Of a DNA stretch of 64,000 nt, positions 1 through 7,275 are shown piece by piece. Location: positions 1 through 64,000 of the forward strand of contig NZ_JABRVQ010000022.1 of NCBI RefSeq assembly GCF_013248965.1, written 5' to 3'. The translations under genes were made by a program, and so were the position numbers. A model generated the notes under the pieces. It was not told the DNA's origin and made no database searches. It saw nothing but the letters and a program-made list of their open reading frames with translations. Origin of the DNA: Psychrobacter okhotskensis (GTDB lineage: Bacteria; Pseudomonadota; Gammaproteobacteria; Pseudomonadales; Moraxellaceae). Position 1 is the first letter of the stretch, and every line of letters begins with the position of its first letter.

Positions 1-108
1 TTCATGGTTGCAATCTCACTTTGGTCGGTGGATAAAGACTTTGATGCTAGCGCATCTAGGTCTTTTTTTCACCTCATATTTGGTATTGCACTTCATGTGT
101 TAATCTAA
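1..108 (+). CDS. C-terminal end of an unknown protein (partial)
   Basis: An open frame enters from the left edge and stops at a TAA at 106-108, giving 35 residues that end in SFFHLIFGIALHVLI. A rho-independent terminator follows 17 bases later, which supports this being the end of a real gene on the plus strand. The tail is hydrophobic and would fit the last membrane helix of a membrane protein. I cannot assign a family from so short a piece. Confidence 0.4.
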   Translation, partial: FMVAISLWSVDKDFDASASRSFFHLIFGIALHVLI

Positions 109-124
109 GCTTATATTAAACAAT

Positions 125-160
125 AAAAAAGACGAGTCACGAGAGTGGTTCGTCTTTTTT
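125..160 (+). terminator. Rho-independent terminator
   Basis: The arms AAAAAAGACGA and TCGTCTTTTTT pair around a short loop and end in a run of T. It closes the gene entering from the left edge and isolates the membrane-protein cluster that follows. The A-rich left arm means it could work in both directions. Confidence 0.75.
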
Positions 161-299
161 AATTATCAGGTCTGACATTGAAAATCACATAGTGAACGTT
201 AAAATATTTCATTGAAACTTAAAGGTTACTCCTGTATAAAATAGTGAACATTAGTTTTTTATAGCCAAATTGAGTGTGTCGTCATGGAGGACGCTGATA

Positions 300-761
300 G
301 TGCATATGCGAAGTATAAAAGGTATTAAGAATATAACGAGATTCTATGAAAAGTATAGACTTGGTGTTTTTAGTATAATTTTACTAGTCGTATTAGTGTT
401 TAACATAGGGTTTTTGCCCTATTGGCTTTATGGTTTAGGACACAAATATATCGTTAGTCTGACTCCGATAAACACTCTATTCGGTATCGTTATATTAGGC
501 TTGATTCCTACGCTTATCGCTAGCGTAATTTTCGGTATCTATTTCTCTAAAAGGTATGATGAAAAATTAATGGCTAAATATTTATATTTTTTAGAAGATA
601 TTGCTTCGGGTGTTTATGGTGTTATTTTATTTTTATTAGCTACGATCATATTGATTGATATGCTGAGCGTACCGTTTTCAGATGCTTTTTATATTAGTAT
701 ATTTATTATGGGTTTAGGTCTTACGTTTTTTGAATCTTATTATAAATACTATTATAAATAA
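300..761 (+). CDS. Small four-helix membrane protein, unknown function
   Basis: The protein has about 153 residues. Four hydrophobic stretches are visible: around FSIILLVVLVFNIGF, the LFGIVILGLIPTLIASVIFG region, GVILFLLATIILIDML and FYISIFIMGLGLTFF. The C-terminus is tyrosine- and lysine-rich. The frame is open back to a TTG at 270, but a GGAGG at 286-290 lies nine bases before the GTG at 300, so I start it there; ATG 306 is possible. I recognise no family. Two further unknown membrane proteins follow on the same strand with gaps of 43 and 29 bases, so this is probably the first gene of a three-gene operon. The segment looks more AT-rich than the amidase gene downstream. Confidence 0.6.
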   Translation: MHMRSIKGIKNITRFYEKYRLGVFSIILLVVLVFNIGFLPYWLYGLGHKYIVSLTPINTLFGIVILGLIPTLIASVIFGIYFSKRYDEKLMAKYLYFLEDIASGVYGVILFLLATIILIDMLSVPFSDAFYISIFIMGLGLTFFESYYKYYYK

Positions 762-804
762 CTGAGTATGTCGTTTATGAGTACATATGTATCGGAGTAG
801 AACA

Positions 805-1257
805 ATGGAAAATAAAATACGTCTTGATGGTATTGCTGATAAGAAAATTAACTTCACTGGTTACCGACTTGTTATTCTTAGTTTGATCGTCATAGTATTT
901 GTTTTTTTAATGTTCGCCCTTCTTGTCTTTCCAGTTTTTAGTATATTAACTCTACTGTGGAGTATCATTGACTACTTTGCACTTTCATTAGAAAAGATAA
1001 AGGTTCTTTTATTAATACTGTTAGTTGTATTCTTCTATGGTTGCTGGTTTTATTTTAAAAGCAAGAATGAGCAAATAAGTGAAAAAACAAAAAGTACCGA
1101 AGCCGTGTTATTTCTTGGTCTGCTGATGACTAGTTTTTTGGTAGTCACCTTTGGTTATCTAAATATGTACATTATTGATTATAAGATTAATGATGTGACT
1201 TCTTACTGTATATTTTATGCTAATTTACATATCTATTTTAAGTTAAAGTCACAATGA
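805..1257 (+). CDS. Small membrane protein, unknown function
   Basis: The protein has about 150 residues. ATG 805 is preferred over ATG 787 because GGAG at 793-796 sits eight bases before it. A short charged N-terminus (MENKIRLDG) is followed by a long hydrophobic stretch that can hold two helices, then LLLILLVVFFYGCWFYF and FLGLLMTSFLVVTFGYL. No enzymatic motif is visible. It is the middle member of the three-gene membrane-protein cluster. I recognise no family. A role as small subunits of one membrane assembly is only a guess from their adjacency. Confidence 0.55.
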   Translation: MENKIRLDGIADKKINFTGYRLVILSLIVIVFVFLMFALLVFPVFSILTLLWSIIDYFALSLEKIKVLLLILLVVFFYGCWFYFKSKNEQISEKTKSTEAVLFLGLLMTSFLVVTFGYLNMYIIDYKINDVTSYCIFYANLHIYFKLKSQ

Positions 1258-1286
1258 GTTTATGCCTGATACCTAAATGAGAAATC

Positions 1287-1796
1287 ATGAGAGATATAAT
1301 TTTTAGAGGGTTGGCTATTTTGGTTGGCTTGCCAATGATGTTGCTAGGAGCTGTCTCACTGTTTGATCCAGAGGGTTTTGAGCTGATGTACTCTATAGGC
1401 TCTTTGGCGATTGGCATTATTTTGAGTTGGTATGGTGTCGTTGGAACAGTATTGCTTATAGGAGATAGTTTCAGCGGTTATAATGACTCTCATACAATAT
1501 CGACTCACAATCAAGTATTTTTTGAAAAATTGTTGATATTTCTATTAATAACTATCTTCACCATAAGAGTGATCATAGATATTATCGATGGCAGAGCGAG
1601 TTGGTTAGAAGTCATCTACTTATCTACGACTGTATTTATAGTCATTGCTATCGGGATGGCCAAAATAATGCAAATAGAATCCCTTGCGAAGGCTACCCTA
1701 GGGTATTGGTTAGTGCTTATTTTGAATTTTATTTTTACTATTATTATTTTGATTACGGCATTTTATAATATAGGTATCAATATATTTGGTAGTTAA
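1287..1796 (+). CDS. Small five-helix membrane protein, unknown function
   Basis: The protein has 169 residues with five predicted membrane segments: the N-terminal FRGLAILVGLPMMLLGAVSLF, then segments around SLAIGIILSWYGVVGTVLL, FLLITIFTIRVIIDI, STTVFIVIAIGMAK and the C-terminal LVLILNFIFTIIILITAFY. A polar loop (SGYNDSHTISTHNQ) lies between the second and third. It follows the previous membrane protein by 29 bases. No terminator is obvious in the 140 bases before the amidase gene. I recognise no family. Confidence 0.6.
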   Translation: MRDIIFRGLAILVGLPMMLLGAVSLFDPEGFELMYSIGSLAIGIILSWYGVVGTVLLIGDSFSGYNDSHTISTHNQVFFEKLLIFLLITIFTIRVIIDIIDGRASWLEVIYLSTTVFIVIAIGMAKIMQIESLAKATLGYWLVLILNFIFTIIILITAFYNIGINIFGS

Positions 1797-1936
1797 GCCA
1801 GATAATAAACTTGAAGCATATGTTTAGATGAAAACTTTATGGAATTCTTTAATTACCAAGAAGTAGTAGGTTTGCACTGGCTACCTGTATTGTTTACGCG
1901 ATACAATCAAGTAATCCATCCAGCAAGGACGCTACT

Positions 1937-3430
1937 ATGTTTAAAGAATATACCCAATATGATGCCCTAGGTTTAGGCGCGCTCGTCAACTCGGGTGAGG
2001 TCAGTGCCAAAGAGTTGCTAGACGCTGCGACTCAGCAAGCCAATAAACTCAATCCAAAATTAAACGCTATTATCCATCGCTTTGATGAGCGTGCTTATGA
2101 TGCCGCGCAAGCAGGATTGCCAGCAGGCGCATTTAACGGTGTGCCTTATTTACTCAAAGACCTATCATTTTACTTTGCTGACGAACCCATCACGATGGGC
2201 AGTCGTAGTGTAAATGTCGTGCCAGAAAACGATAGCGAAATCGTTAAACGTATGAAAGCGACAGGAGTCAATACCTTTGGTAAGACCAATACGCCAGAGT
2301 TTGGTTTAATCATCACCACTGAACCCAAGGCTCACGGTGCCACCCATAACCCATTCAAAAAAGGCTATAGCTCTGGTGGTTCATCGGGTGGTAGCGCGGC
2401 GGCGGTGGCGAGCGGTATCGTACCGATGGCAGGTGCTGGCGATGGTGGCGGCTCAATACGTTTTCCGGCAGCATGGTGCGGAGCGTTTGGATTCAAACCC
2501 AGTCGTGGACGTAACCCCATAGGTCCCTCATTCGGGGAAGGTTGGGAAGGGGCAGTTGCCGATCATGTGATTACTCGTAGCGTACGTGACAGTGCCGCTA
2601 TGCTCGACGCTACCAGTGGCGCTGAGATTGGCGCGCCTTATGTGATTGCGCCACCTGATGGGACATTTTTACAAGCAGCGATGCGCGCCCCTCGGCAATT
2701 AACGATAGCTTTGCACCAGCAGCCACTAGTCGCCAATACCGTAGTAGACAAAGAAGTTTTGAACGTTCTGGAGCAGACGGCAAAGCAATTAGAAGCTATG
2801 GGACATCGAGTGGTACCTGCCGAGCCAAATATTAATATCGAGCAATTTTGGCATGATTTTTTAGTGGTGGTTTGTACCCATACCGCCTTTACCATTGATA
2901 ATATCGAACGCACATTTGGTTCAGAACATGTCAAAAACTTAGAGCCGCAAACCTATAATATGGCGATGCTGGGACGCTCGCTCTCTGCCGTTGACTTGGC
3001 GCATGCTAAGCAAGGCTGGCATGACAGTCAATATCAAACGGGTCTATTATTAGAGAGTTACGATATGATTCTGTGCCCGACCGTACCGACGCCTGCGGTT
3101 AAACACGGTGTGCTACCACCAAGCCGTATGGATGAGATGCTCATGCGTAGCGCAGGCTTACTCAACAAAGGCATCGATATGGGTAAATATGCCTTTAGCT
3201 CAGGGATGATTGAAAAACTTAGCCAGCCTGTACTGGGCAAAATGGCCTTTACTTTGCTGGGCAACGTCACTGGACTGCCTGCCATGTCGTTGCCAGTAGG
3301 TATGAGCAAAAAGGGTTTGCCGATTGGGATGCAGCTGATTGGGCGTATGAATGATGAGACGACGCTATTTAGTATTGCTGGCGAAATGGAGCGTGCGGGA
3401 CTATTTACCAAAGCTGCTTTTGAAAAGTAG
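1937..3430 (+). CDS. Amidase-signature family hydrolase
   Basis: The 497-residue protein belongs to the amidase signature family, which hydrolyses amide bonds with a Ser-cisSer-Lys triad. The triad is visible: Lys74 in PYLLKDLSF, Ser149 in the GGSSGGS motif, and Ser173 in [12 protein letters not shown]. The 75- and 24-residue spacings match fatty acid amide hydrolase. The length is normal for the family. There is no signal peptide, so it is probably cytoplasmic. The family includes broad amidases, nylon-oligomer hydrolases and GatA. Absence of gatB/gatC neighbours argues against GatA. The physiological substrate cannot be read from the sequence. The base composition resembles core genes, unlike the membrane cluster upstream. 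Confidence 0.9.
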   Translation: MFKEYTQYDALGLGALVNSGEVSAKELLDAATQQANKLNPKLNAIIHRFDERAYDAAQAGLPAGAFNGVPYLLKDLSFYFADEPITMGSRSVNVVPENDSEIVKRMKATGVNTFGKTNTPEFGLIITTEPKAHGATHNPFKKGYSSGGSSGGSAAAVASGIVPMAGAGDGGGSIRFPAAWCGAFGFKPSRGRNPIGPSFGEGWEGAVADHVITRSVRDSAAMLDATSGAEIGAPYVIAPPDGTFLQAAMRAPRQLTIALHQQPLVANTVVDKEVLNVLEQTAKQLEAMGHRVVPAEPNINIEQFWHDFLVVVCTHTAFTIDNIERTFGSEHVKNLEPQTYNMAMLGRSLSAVDLAHAKQGWHDSQYQTGLLLESYDMILCPTVPTPAVKHGVLPPSRMDEMLMRSAGLLNKGIDMGKYAFSSGMIEKLSQPVLGKMAFTLLGNVTGLPAMSLPVGMSKKGLPIGMQLIGRMNDETTLFSIAGEMERAGLFTKAAFEK

Positions 3431-3465
3431 TTGTATTTTTGCTATCGCTATGGCTTGAAAGTTGC

Positions 3466-4395
3466 TTAATCAAAGCGAAAGATATCCATTCCTAAGCTGT
3501 GGTGCGCCATACTTTGATGCACCACCGAGACGCGTTGACCCGCTCCTAGGGCAAAAAATAGTGGTAATAGATGCTCATCGCTCGGATGTATGCTTCGATA
3601 ATTAGGATATTGCTGCCAGTCTAATGCTGCTGGGATGTCTGTTTTGAGCTGCTGGAGTAACCATAGCTTAAAGTCTTGTGCCGTCTCATCTATGCTATCA
3701 GCTTGCCAGCGTAGGGCTTGCAGATTATGAGTGATATTGCCTGAACCAATGACGAGGATTTGCTCACGACGCAGCTGCGCCAGTTGCGCGCCTAGCTGAT
3801 AACAGGCAACACTGTCATAGTGCCGTGGCAATGATATCTGGACGACAGGCACATCGGCCAGCGGATAGAGGTGTATAAGCGGTGCCCAAACGCCATGATC
3901 GCAGACGCGCATCGGATTGACGCTACAGGCGATACCACGTGCCGTTAACTGCTGCGCTAACGATTCAGCGAGCGCTGGGTGACCAGCAGCAGGGTATTGT
4001 AGCTCGTATAGCTCAGGCGCAAAGCCCGAAAAGTCATGCCATGTCTTTGGTCTTGGGTTACTACTGATTTCCAACTTTGCCGACTGCCAATGCGCCGACA
4101 TAATGACGACGGCACGTGGCTTAGGTAAGTTTTGCCCGATACGAGCCAAGGCGCTGGTTGTGGCCGATTGTTCAATCGCCAGCGTTGGGGCACCATGCGA
4201 GATAAATACTGCTGGTAGCTTGGCTAAATTGGGCGCAGTTAACTGCCCAGCCTGGACCTCTGCCAAAGCTGCTGTGGTGGTAATAGGCTTATGCAGCTCT
4301 TGGTGATGTGACTCACGTTGCTGATGCGCATAAGGGGCGTTCGATGTCGCTCGTTTTGGGTATTTCATGTTCCGTTTATTAGGGCGCGCGCCCAT
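3466..4395 (-). CDS. ygiD: LigB/DODA-type extradiol ring-cleavage dioxygenase
   Basis: The protein resembles the class III extradiol dioxygenases of the 4,5-DOPA dioxygenase type (E. coli YgiD), single-domain enzymes that bind one metal and open catechol rings. Family motifs are present: LPAVFISHGAPTLA near the start of the domain, VIMSAHWQ, the DHGVWAPLIHLYP segment, GSGNITHNL and DEHLLPLFFALGAG. The conserved histidines in these segments are the likely metal ligands. About 70 residues precede the conserved core, longer than usual, so the true start may be an internal Met such as ATG 4368. Neither candidate has a clear ribosome binding site. It converges with the amidase, 35 bases apart. Confidence 0.85.
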   Translation of the reverse strand: MGARPNKRNMKYPKRATSNAPYAHQQRESHHQELHKPITTTAALAEVQAGQLTAPNLAKLPAVFISHGAPTLAIEQSATTSALARIGQNLPKPRAVVIMSAHWQSAKLEISSNPRPKTWHDFSGFAPELYELQYPAAGHPALAESLAQQLTARGIACSVNPMRVCDHGVWAPLIHLYPLADVPVVQISLPRHYDSVACYQLGAQLAQLRREQILVIGSGNITHNLQALRWQADSIDETAQDFKLWLLQQLKTDIPAALDWQQYPNYRSIHPSDEHLLPLFFALGAGQRVSVVHQSMAHHSLGMDIFRFD

Positions 4396-4440
4396 TTTTC
4401 AATCGCTTTGATGAGGTATCTTTTTTAAGCAAACCGTTAT

Positions 4441-4473
4441 CCATTAATATAGCATTCATGCTATTTTTAATGG
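4441..4473 (-). terminator. Imperfect hairpin downstream of rlmH
   Basis: CCATTA pairs with TAATGG on the outside and ATAGCA with TGCTAT on the inside, around a four-base loop. It lies about 75 bases past the rlmH stop, in the direction of that gene. No long T-run follows on the minus strand, so termination is plausible but unproven. Confidence 0.4.
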
Positions 4474-4545
4474 CTATAATTTTCAGTAGCTAAGATTTTT
4501 GATATTAAAGCTTTCAATTGCTTAAGTTTTCAATTGTTAAGGTTT

Positions 4546-5034
4546 TTAGTTGCCACGATGATAAGGGTGGTTGTGATTGATGCTCATCGCCCGATATAGT
4601 TGCTCCATCAACACCACCCGTACTAATGGGTGCGGCAAGGTCAGCGCGGATAACGACCATTTCACATCAGCTTTTGCCAATACGTCCGGCGATACGCCAT
4701 CAGCGCCACCTATGACTAGGGCGATATCATCGCCTTGCTGCATGGCACCGGCCAATTTATCGGCCAATCCTTCTGTCGAGAGCATCTTTCCTTTGACATC
4801 CAATACCCATAACTGCTCACGTCCCGCTGCATTATGAGCGGCTAATATCGCCTGACCTTCTTGCTCGCGGTACTGGGCGAGATTGGCATTCGAAGGGTTT
4901 TTGGCACGTTTGGCGGCGGCAAGCTCAACAATTTCTGTGCTGAGCATTGGCTGGATACGTTTAAAATATTCATCAAAACCCGTCTGCACCCAGCTCGGCA
5001 TCTTGTTACCAACCGTCAAAATTCTTACTTTCAT
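4546..5034 (-). CDS. rlmH: 23S rRNA pseudouridine-1915 N3-methyltransferase RlmH
   Basis: RlmH is a small SPOUT methyltransferase that uses SAM to methylate pseudouridine 1915 of 23S rRNA in assembled ribosomes. The N-terminus MKVRILTVGNKMPSWV, the SAM-binding LVIGGADGVS loop, the LPHPLVRVVLMEQLYRA helix and the C-terminal YHRGN are all diagnostic. From ATG 5034 the product is 162 residues, close to the roughly 155 of E. coli. The frame extends four codons upstream, but MKVRI is the family's usual start. The partner gene rsfS, often next to rlmH, is not in the window. Confidence 0.96.
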   Translation of the reverse strand: MKVRILTVGNKMPSWVQTGFDEYFKRIQPMLSTEIVELAAAKRAKNPSNANLAQYREQEGQAILAAHNAAGREQLWVLDVKGKMLSTEGLADKLAGAMQQGDDIALVIGGADGVSPDVLAKADVKWSLSALTLPHPLVRVVLMEQLYRAMSINHNHPYHRGN

Positions 5035-5175
5035 AATACATACCATGTCAATAATTGAGAAAATGTAACAAAAAATTTTTAAGGTTAAGTTGCCGTAACA
5101 AACAACCCTTTTACAAAGCTTTTTTTATGCTTTACTAGCATTCGACAAAGAGTTGTTCTTTACTTCATTGTTATC

Positions 5176-5202
5176 TTGAGAAGTAAGGAGTTATTGTATA
5201 AT
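5176..5202 (+). promoter_or_regulatory. Candidate sigma-70 promoter for the DUF2147 gene
   Basis: A consensus TATAAT at 5197-5202 is preceded by TTGAGA at 5176-5181 with a 15-base spacer, slightly short. It lies about 70 bases upstream of the start codon at 5271, which itself has a strong AAAGGAG ribosome site. Confidence 0.4.
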
Positions 5203-5270
5203 GTCTTTATGCTATTTTTTTAATGCATCATAAGTTCAATTGAAAATTTTTTTAACGAAAGGAGTCGTTT

Positions 5271-5717
5271 ATGAATCGTACTATATCGAGTTTACTTACC
5301 TTTACCGCTGGTGCTCTGCTATCTACCTCTGTTTTTGCTGCCTCTTTAAATGGCTCGCAATGGCAAACCATTGATGACAAAACGGGTGAAAAAAAGGCCA
5401 TCATTCAGCTGAGTGAGAGCAATGGCAAGGTGTCAGGAAAAATAATCAAAGTACTCAACAAAGAAAATGCTAAAGCCGTTTGTACTAAGTGCCTTGGCAG
5501 CCTTAAAAATCAACCTGTTGAAGGTTTGCAAATTTTATCAGGCCTAAAAGCCGATGGTAATAATAAATGGAGCGATGGCAAGTTAGTAGATCCTGAATCT
5601 GGCAAAACGTATTCTGGCAAACTTACGTTAAGTGACAACGGTCAAAGTCTAGACCTGCGAGGCTATGTTGGCTCGCCACTCTTTGGTCGTTCGCAGACAT
5701 GGAAACGCATCAAGTAA
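5271..5717 (+). CDS. Secreted DUF2147 domain protein
   Basis: The 148-residue protein starts with a clear signal peptide (hydrophobic core SLLTFTAGALLSTSVFA, cut near FAA-S), so it is exported. The mature part carries the DUF2147 pattern: LNGSQWQTIDDKTGEKKAIIQL, KVSGKIIKVL, LVDPESGKTYSGKLTLSDNGQSLDLRGYVG and a final LFGRSQTWKRI. It should fold as a small beta-barrel of the lipocalin-like kind. A CTKCLG pair may form a disulfide in the periplasm. The family's function is not established. The AAAGGAG site before ATG 5271 fixes the start, and a terminator follows, so this is a single-gene unit. Confidence 0.85.
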   Translation: MNRTISSLLTFTAGALLSTSVFAASLNGSQWQTIDDKTGEKKAIIQLSESNGKVSGKIIKVLNKENAKAVCTKCLGSLKNQPVEGLQILSGLKADGNNKWSDGKLVDPESGKTYSGKLTLSDNGQSLDLRGYVGSPLFGRSQTWKRIK

Positions 5718-5812
5718 AGGTTAGGCTATCGATCAGCTAAACCATTTAGCAAGACTATAATTCAGAAAGCTGTAATTTCAGAAATAGTCTCGTTGAGTAT
5801 AAATTTAACAAC

Positions 5813-5847
5813 AAAGGATGGCCGATCAAATTGGCTATCCTTTTTTA
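5813..5847 (+). terminator. Rho-independent terminator
   Basis: AAAGGATGGCC at 5813-5823 pairs with GGCTATCCTTT at 5833-5843 (one G-T pair), followed by T residues. It ends the DUF2147 transcript. Confidence 0.8.
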
Positions 5848-5920
5848 TGTCTGTATCTTTAACAAGTTGCTATTACTATTCACGACATTTACTACTGCAC
5901 GACATTTACGGCTAACGACA

Positions 5921-6460
5921 TCACATAAGTGGCGCGATGGTTTGCGAGACTTTGTCTTCTGTATGTTGGCTATTATCACTATCGCTTGGTCTAGGAATAA
6001 TCGTCAGCTTAGCGTCAGATTCAAAAACGATGGCCTCTACATCATCGAAATTATTAATGCCTTCAGAACGCATAGCACACTCGATTTCTTGACGCGTCAG
6101 GCGCTCAGCATTCATAGCATCTGGCAAAAACTGCCCTTGATAAAAAACGATGCGCGGCTCTGACAAAATAAAACTGCTAAATTGCGGTGAAATAGAGGCA
6201 TATTTGGTGACCAAAAACTGTAATAGGTATAGAACCAAAATAGAAGCCATGCCTTCGATAAGGGGGATTTCTTTGAGCAATATGGTACTGGCACCCAATG
6301 AGCCAATCATCACGGTGACGACCCAATCAAAGTTATTGAGCTGAGAAGTGGAGCGCTTACCAGAGATTTTGGTGGTCAGCACGATTAGGATGTACACCAT
6401 CACAGTGGTCAAAACGATGCGTCCAAGCTTGTCTATGTTGTCAAAAAATAGCATGTCCAT
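5921..6460 (-). CDS. DUF421 (YetF/YcaP-type) membrane protein
   Basis: The product has about 179 residues from ATG 6460, which is preferred to the upstream start at 6496 because AGGAG lies eight bases before it. The first half holds three membrane helices (IVLTTVMVYILIVLTTKISG, WVVTVMIGSLGASTILL, GMASILVLYLLQFLVTKY). The second half is a soluble domain with the family pattern SEPRIVFYQGQFLPDAMNAERLTRQEIECAMR and ...VEAIVFESDAKLTIIPR. This is the DUF421 architecture of Bacillus YetF and E. coli YcaP. The molecular function is unsettled, although Bacillus relatives affect spore germination. The C-terminus is a polar, likely disordered tail. Confidence 0.85.
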   Translation of the reverse strand: MDMLFFDNIDKLGRIVLTTVMVYILIVLTTKISGKRSTSQLNNFDWVVTVMIGSLGASTILLKEIPLIEGMASILVLYLLQFLVTKYASISPQFSSFILSEPRIVFYQGQFLPDAMNAERLTRQEIECAMRSEGINNFDDVEAIVFESDAKLTIIPRPSDSDNSQHTEDKVSQTIAPLM

Positions 6461-6506
6461 AGTGTCAACTCCTATCAATAATACAAAGTAGTTCAATGTT
6501 AAAGGC

Positions 6507-6570
6507 TAGGGCGTGTCTGCAATCTGAAGGTTACGCTAGCTAAAACTAGCGTAACGGAATTCACACCCTA
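6507..6570. repeat. Nested inverted repeat between two minus-strand genes
   Basis: An inner perfect stem, GTTACGCTAG at 6530-6539 with CTAGCGTAAC at 6546-6555, sits inside outer arms TAGGGCGTG and CACACCCTA (one mismatch). It follows the stop of the 6621-7136 gene and precedes the DUF421 gene. It may terminate the former. The outer arm AGGGCGTGT recurs elsewhere in the window, so it could also be a small mobile-element remnant. Confidence 0.6.
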
Positions 6571-6620
6571 ATAGTGAAAAAACTTTGTAGTACGTTGTAG
6601 AGAGTGGCGCGTGTCCAAAT

Positions 6621-7136
6621 TCAAAGGGTTTTGCGTTTGGGATCAAGCAGACGATTCAGCGCCCAAATACTGATACGCGCACTGATAAAAGTCAGTACCA
6701 GTATCATGACTAAAGCAGAAACTAGCGGTAGAGGTTGCTGCATAGCCATCTCGACCAAGACTTCACGGTTCACCGCGTCGAATAAAAAGAACCAGATGCC
6801 TAAGAAATAAATAGCAGTCAATAACCAGACCACCGCGACCCCGCTTAACGTCAAGCGATTGATTTCACTTTTATTCAGGGCGCGCTGTTGATGCTTAATA
6901 AATTTACTGACCGCAATATAAGCGCCAATAATGATAGAGAGTACGGTGACCAATTGCGAGTTTAGGGCAAGTTTGGTCTGAATCATCATAAATATCGCAC
7001 TGGTAAGAATATAACCTACCGTAAAAAAACCAACATATTGTGTCAGTTTAGGCGACGTTAATTTGCTGCTTTGTGGCGACCCAGTGTGTGCAGATTGAGT
7101 AGTAGACTTGCTGAGTGGCGTGGTCTTACGTGACAT
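6621..7136 (-). CDS. Small membrane protein, possibly ABZJ_00895-like family
   Basis: From ATG 7136 (AAAGGT a few bases upstream) the protein has 171 residues. A polar, Ser/Thr-rich N-terminus of about 30 residues is followed by four helices: YVGFFTVGYILTSAIFMM, LVTVLSIIIGAYIAVSKF, GVAVVWLLTAIYFLGIWFFLF and LVSALVMILVLTFISARISIWAL. The motif SKFIKHQQRALNKSEINRLTLSG between helices two and three resembles uncharacterised Moraxellaceae proteins called the ABZJ_00895 family. That match is from memory and unsure. Function unknown. The gene lies downstream of dacB on the same strand with a 139-base gap. Confidence 0.65.
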   Translation of the reverse strand: MSRKTTPLSKSTTQSAHTGSPQSSKLTSPKLTQYVGFFTVGYILTSAIFMMIQTKLALNSQLVTVLSIIIGAYIAVSKFIKHQQRALNKSEINRLTLSGVAVVWLLTAIYFLGIWFFLFDAVNREVLVEMAMQQPLPLVSALVMILVLTFISARISIWALNRLLDPKRKTL

Positions 7137-7275
7137 AAGCTGACCTTTATAAAGGTAAAACACTGACTATCGATAACAGTGCAAAATAAGGCAATAAAAA
7201 TGTGCGATAAATCAATAGAGAAGGTTGAGCGCTATTTGTTAGAGCTATTTATTTATATTACTTGATAAAGACCAA

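Noticed and set aside
5831-6163. Plus-strand frame of 110 codons
   Set aside because: It is antisense to the DUF421 gene, which has clear family motifs.
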